A DNA stretch of 7,933 bases. Source: JADFOB01 sp964651325. GTDB taxonomy: Bacteria > Planctomycetota > Phycisphaerae > UBA1845. The position numbers and the translations under genes are program-made. The stretch spans positions 1 to 7,933 of the forward strand of contig CAZYXP010000178.1 in NCBI GenBank assembly GCA_964651325.1. The letters are read 5' to 3'. The notes beneath the pieces were generated by a model. It searched no databases. It saw only the letters and a list, made by a program, of their open reading frames with translations, and was not told the origin of the DNA. Of this stretch, positions 7,101 through 7,933 are shown piece by piece (position 1 is the stretch's first letter; each line of letters opens with the position of its first letter).

Positions 7101-7154
7101 CCCCGAGTGAGCGGTCGTTTCACTTGCTCCGTCTTGCGTCTGTTGTACCTTCAT
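4107..7154 (-). CDS. Membrane hybrid sensor histidine kinase (Cache-like sensor, HAMP, PAS, HisKA, HATPase, REC)
   Basis: This 1015-residue two-component kinase signals from the periplasm and cytoplasm to a phosphorelay. Numbering is from ATG at 7154. After a polar 27-residue N-terminus comes TM1 (about 29-50), then a periplasmic region (about 51-364) resembling a double Cache fold, including YYDVFLIDDEGNVLFTV and the membrane-proximal VDWGLIAEIP. TM2 (about 365-388) leads to HAMP (388-440). PAS/PAC covers about 453-556 (ITDIRGNIVFVNDKFCEISGY to YVAIRTDIT) and a coiled coil about 557-612. HisKA has H622 in ANMSHEIRTPM. The ATPase shows N743 in the N box, the DTGVGM G1 box (782-787) and GGTGLGL (811-817). 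The receiver (about 885-1005) has E891, D892, phospho-acceptor D940 in LMDMQMPVMDG, and K990. All catalytic residues are intact. ATG at 7154 has GAG 7 nt upstream; GTG at 7160 is an alternative adding two residues. It follows a binding-protein gene after 63 bp. No HPt or output regulator is visible in the window. Confidence 0.95.
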   Translation of the reverse strand: MKVQQTQDGASETTAHSGPKRDGSLKLRLFGWFLAVALVPLTVVSAISYYSAKESLRKNAFDAVANDVEQRATFFDNWFRYRLIDLRSQAENAKNTQLLSKLRDAYNASGKELTEFTKSYRWHTLTDQWSEDLKTFQELYEYYDVFLIDDEGNVLFTVAQEDDLGTNLFDGPYAKSRLASACRETLESGRPVFSDLEYYGPSNNIIAGFLAEVMVDENGEKIGVFAIQITPEQIAYASDSVDESNQDLHAYVVGFSDQGDGVTLRSELDTEAFGDHEAAREHAHDDHSSNFLTQHLDTDQTRLWHTEHGPDGVEESDMSEAPFVYVGPWGEEVLGVHKEFHMASVDWGLIAEIPTEVAFAPASRLRTLVISLVMVTGVLVALLAIVITGRIVRPIVRLSNVANLVAGGDLKQRMHTSSTDEIGALSDSFNKMVANLAELFAGLANLRSAIDEHAIVSITDIRGNIVFVNDKFCEISGYSHEELAGRNHRMVKSDEHSPEFYRDLWKTISGGQAWSGEIKNRAKDGTHYWVDATIVPFRDAEGKIEQYVAIRTDITEVKESEDKAKKFAAQLEQTNLELEGQKEESDAMNAELISLNDHLEAARVEAMAATKAKSAFLANMSHEIRTPMTAILGFTDTLREEGDIRLAPKDRIDAIDTIHRNGHYLLTIINDILDMAKIEAGKMEVEHIACGPQEIVADVASLMKVRTDAKGIGFDTEFIGLIPETIHSDPTRLKQILINIIGNAIKFTEEGGVRLIIRFVPGATDEPAGSPNESFMQFDILDTGVGMTQEQAGKLFQAFSQADSTMTRKFGGTGLGLTISKTFAEMLGGDITIVDTKPGAGTRFRTCVATGSLEGVKMIDPMMARKTPESDSSPKTGSIEKPLDCRILLAEDGPDNQRLISFVLKKAGADVTVAENGQIAHDLALATLAEGKPFDVILMDMQMPVMDGYQATKALREKHYEGPIIALTAHAMAEDREKCINAGCDEFATKPIDRQKLVSIIQGQLSRSALPTGAC

Positions 7155-7169
7155 TTGCACGCTCGCTCA

Positions 7170-7179
7170 CAACCGGTTG
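7170..7179. repeat. 10-bp perfect palindrome between the binding-protein and kinase genes
   Basis: CAACCGGTTG lies in the 63-bp gap before the kinase gene. It could be a small regulatory site or chance; no promoter boxes are evident around it and no terminator hairpin is seen in the gap, which is compatible with co-transcription. Confidence 0.25.
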
Positions 7180-7217
7180 GATGGCCCTTAGCGTGTGCTT
7201 CGCCACGCCGCACGATC

Positions 7218-7933
7218 TCATTTGTCCGTGATCTTGGTGGCGAATCGGGGATCCGCAAACTCAGCGATATTGATCGGCGCTTTCAGTATTCCGCCCTCGA
7301 CGGCCAAGTCCATGATTTGCTTGAGCCCCGCTTGGTCGAGGTTCAAGTGCCGATAGTTGATCACCATCAGATCCGGCCGCAGGCTTTGAATGATGGCATC
7401 CTCGTTGTGCTCGGGGATGTGCTTGCGCACCATGTTCGCGATTCGCTTCATGGCCGCTCCACCCTCCACGCGGGCCGCTTCGATGTCCAATCCGGCTTTG
7501 TGGATGTAGTGGATCACCTCTTTGAGCGCCTCCTGCTTGCCGTTGATGCAATCGTCCGTCGCAAGCGCGATGCACTCCACATGGCCGTTGGGCCACGGCA
7601 TGACATCCTTGGAGTACCAAGCCACGTGGCCGAAATTCCCCGTTTCCGCAACGTCGGCCCACGGCAATGACTGCTCGAAGGAGGCGGGCGTGCCCCGACT
7701 GTTGTTCTTCTTGAGAAACGCGGGCGCTTTTGGCGGAGGCACTTCGGTCGCTATCACGTCCTTGTCACGTCCACGGCCAAGCCCCAGCGTCATGCCGTGT
7801 TCCTTGAGGTATTTGTAAAGTACGACAGTATGGGTCGCCAACAGGTGCGGCATACCGCATTCCGTCGGATGCCCGAACTCCCGCTTGATCTTGCCGAAGG
7901 CCTCCGCCACGCTTGCATCCGGCTTCCGGTCCA
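7218..7933 (-). CDS. ABC-type substrate-binding protein (NrtA/CmpA/TauA type), C-terminal part
   Basis: This is a partial gene: the frame is open to the right edge with no stop, so the N-terminus and signal peptide lie outside. About 237 residues are visible, ending at TGA (7218-7220). The segments FGHPTECGMPHLL, FGHVAWYSKDVMPWPNGHVE, EALKEVIHYIHKAGLDIEAAR and LRPDLMVINYRHLN followed by QAGLKQIMDLAVEGGILKAP resemble the C-terminal lobe and hinge of periplasmic proteins in the nitrate/sulfonate/bicarbonate/taurine class. These normally deliver ligand to an inner-membrane permease and ATPase. The conserved-looking GTG at 7910 is inside the protein, because DRKPDAS continues upstream in frame. 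The ligand cannot be assigned. It precedes the hybrid kinase by 63 bp on the same strand, so it may supply the ligand that the kinase senses. No permease or ATPase gene is in the window, though the upstream side is unseen. Confidence 0.8.
   Translation of the reverse strand, partial: DRKPDASVAEAFGKIKREFGHPTECGMPHLLATHTVVLYKYLKEHGMTLGLGRGRDKDVIATEVPPPKAPAFLKKNNSRGTPASFEQSLPWADVAETGNFGHVAWYSKDVMPWPNGHVECIALATDDCINGKQEALKEVIHYIHKAGLDIEAARVEGGAAMKRIANMVRKHIPEHNEDAIIQSLRPDLMVINYRHLNLDQAGLKQIMDLAVEGGILKAPINIAEFADPRFATKITDK

Noticed and set aside
3976..7178. ACCGGTTG near 3976-3983 and 7172-7179 as direct repeats bounding the kinase as a mobile unit
   Set aside because: Eight bases is too short at this distance, there is no transposase, no terminal inverted repeat and no target duplication.

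Overview
The window looks like chromosomal DNA from a GC-rich bacterium. The gene families, the style of the NsrR-like Rrf2 protein, the GTG start codons and a GGGCTGAAGCCC-type intergenic hairpin recall Planctomycetes. That assignment is an impression from family resemblance, not a proven taxonomy. No RNA genes, CRISPR arrays, insertion sequences or phage genes were seen.

Layout. (1) Positions 1-993, plus strand: C-terminal part of a sodium:solute symporter (SSS family). Its reading frame is broken near the left edge by an in-frame TAG at 37-39. (2) 1119-1577, minus strand: a 152-residue Rrf2-family regulator resembling NsrR. (3) 1578-1690: a compact divergent control region. A TTGACA promoter faces right and a TTTACG/TACAAT promoter faces left. 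One perfect 7-bp inverted repeat (ATTTGGA/TCCAAAT) overlaps both, and a third copy of the half-site lies further right. (4) 1691-3967, plus strand: a complete single-subunit quinol-dependent nitric oxide reductase (qNOR, NorB/NorZ) with all expected heme and FeB histidines. (5) 3968-4106: a convergent gap with a GC-rich hairpin. (6) 4107-7154, minus strand: a 1015-residue membrane hybrid histidine kinase ordered TM, Cache-like periplasmic sensor, TM, HAMP, PAS, HisKA, HATPase, receiver. (7) 7218 to the right edge, minus strand: the C-terminal part of an NrtA/CmpA/TauA-type ABC substrate-binding protein, 63 bp upstream of the kinase in the same direction.

Two functional units emerge. The first is a self-contained nitric oxide defence or respiration module: an NsrR-like repressor divergent from qNOR, sharing one operator that would control both promoters. 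The regulator keeps two cysteines in the cluster region (C90 and C102) but lacks the middle cysteine of canonical NsrR, so its Fe-S ligation may be unusual. The second is a binding protein plus hybrid kinase pair, probably co-transcribed, in which the binding protein may deliver a small oxyanion or similar ligand either to a transporter outside the window or to the kinase sensor. A nitrogen-oxide theme linking both units is attractive but is inference only.
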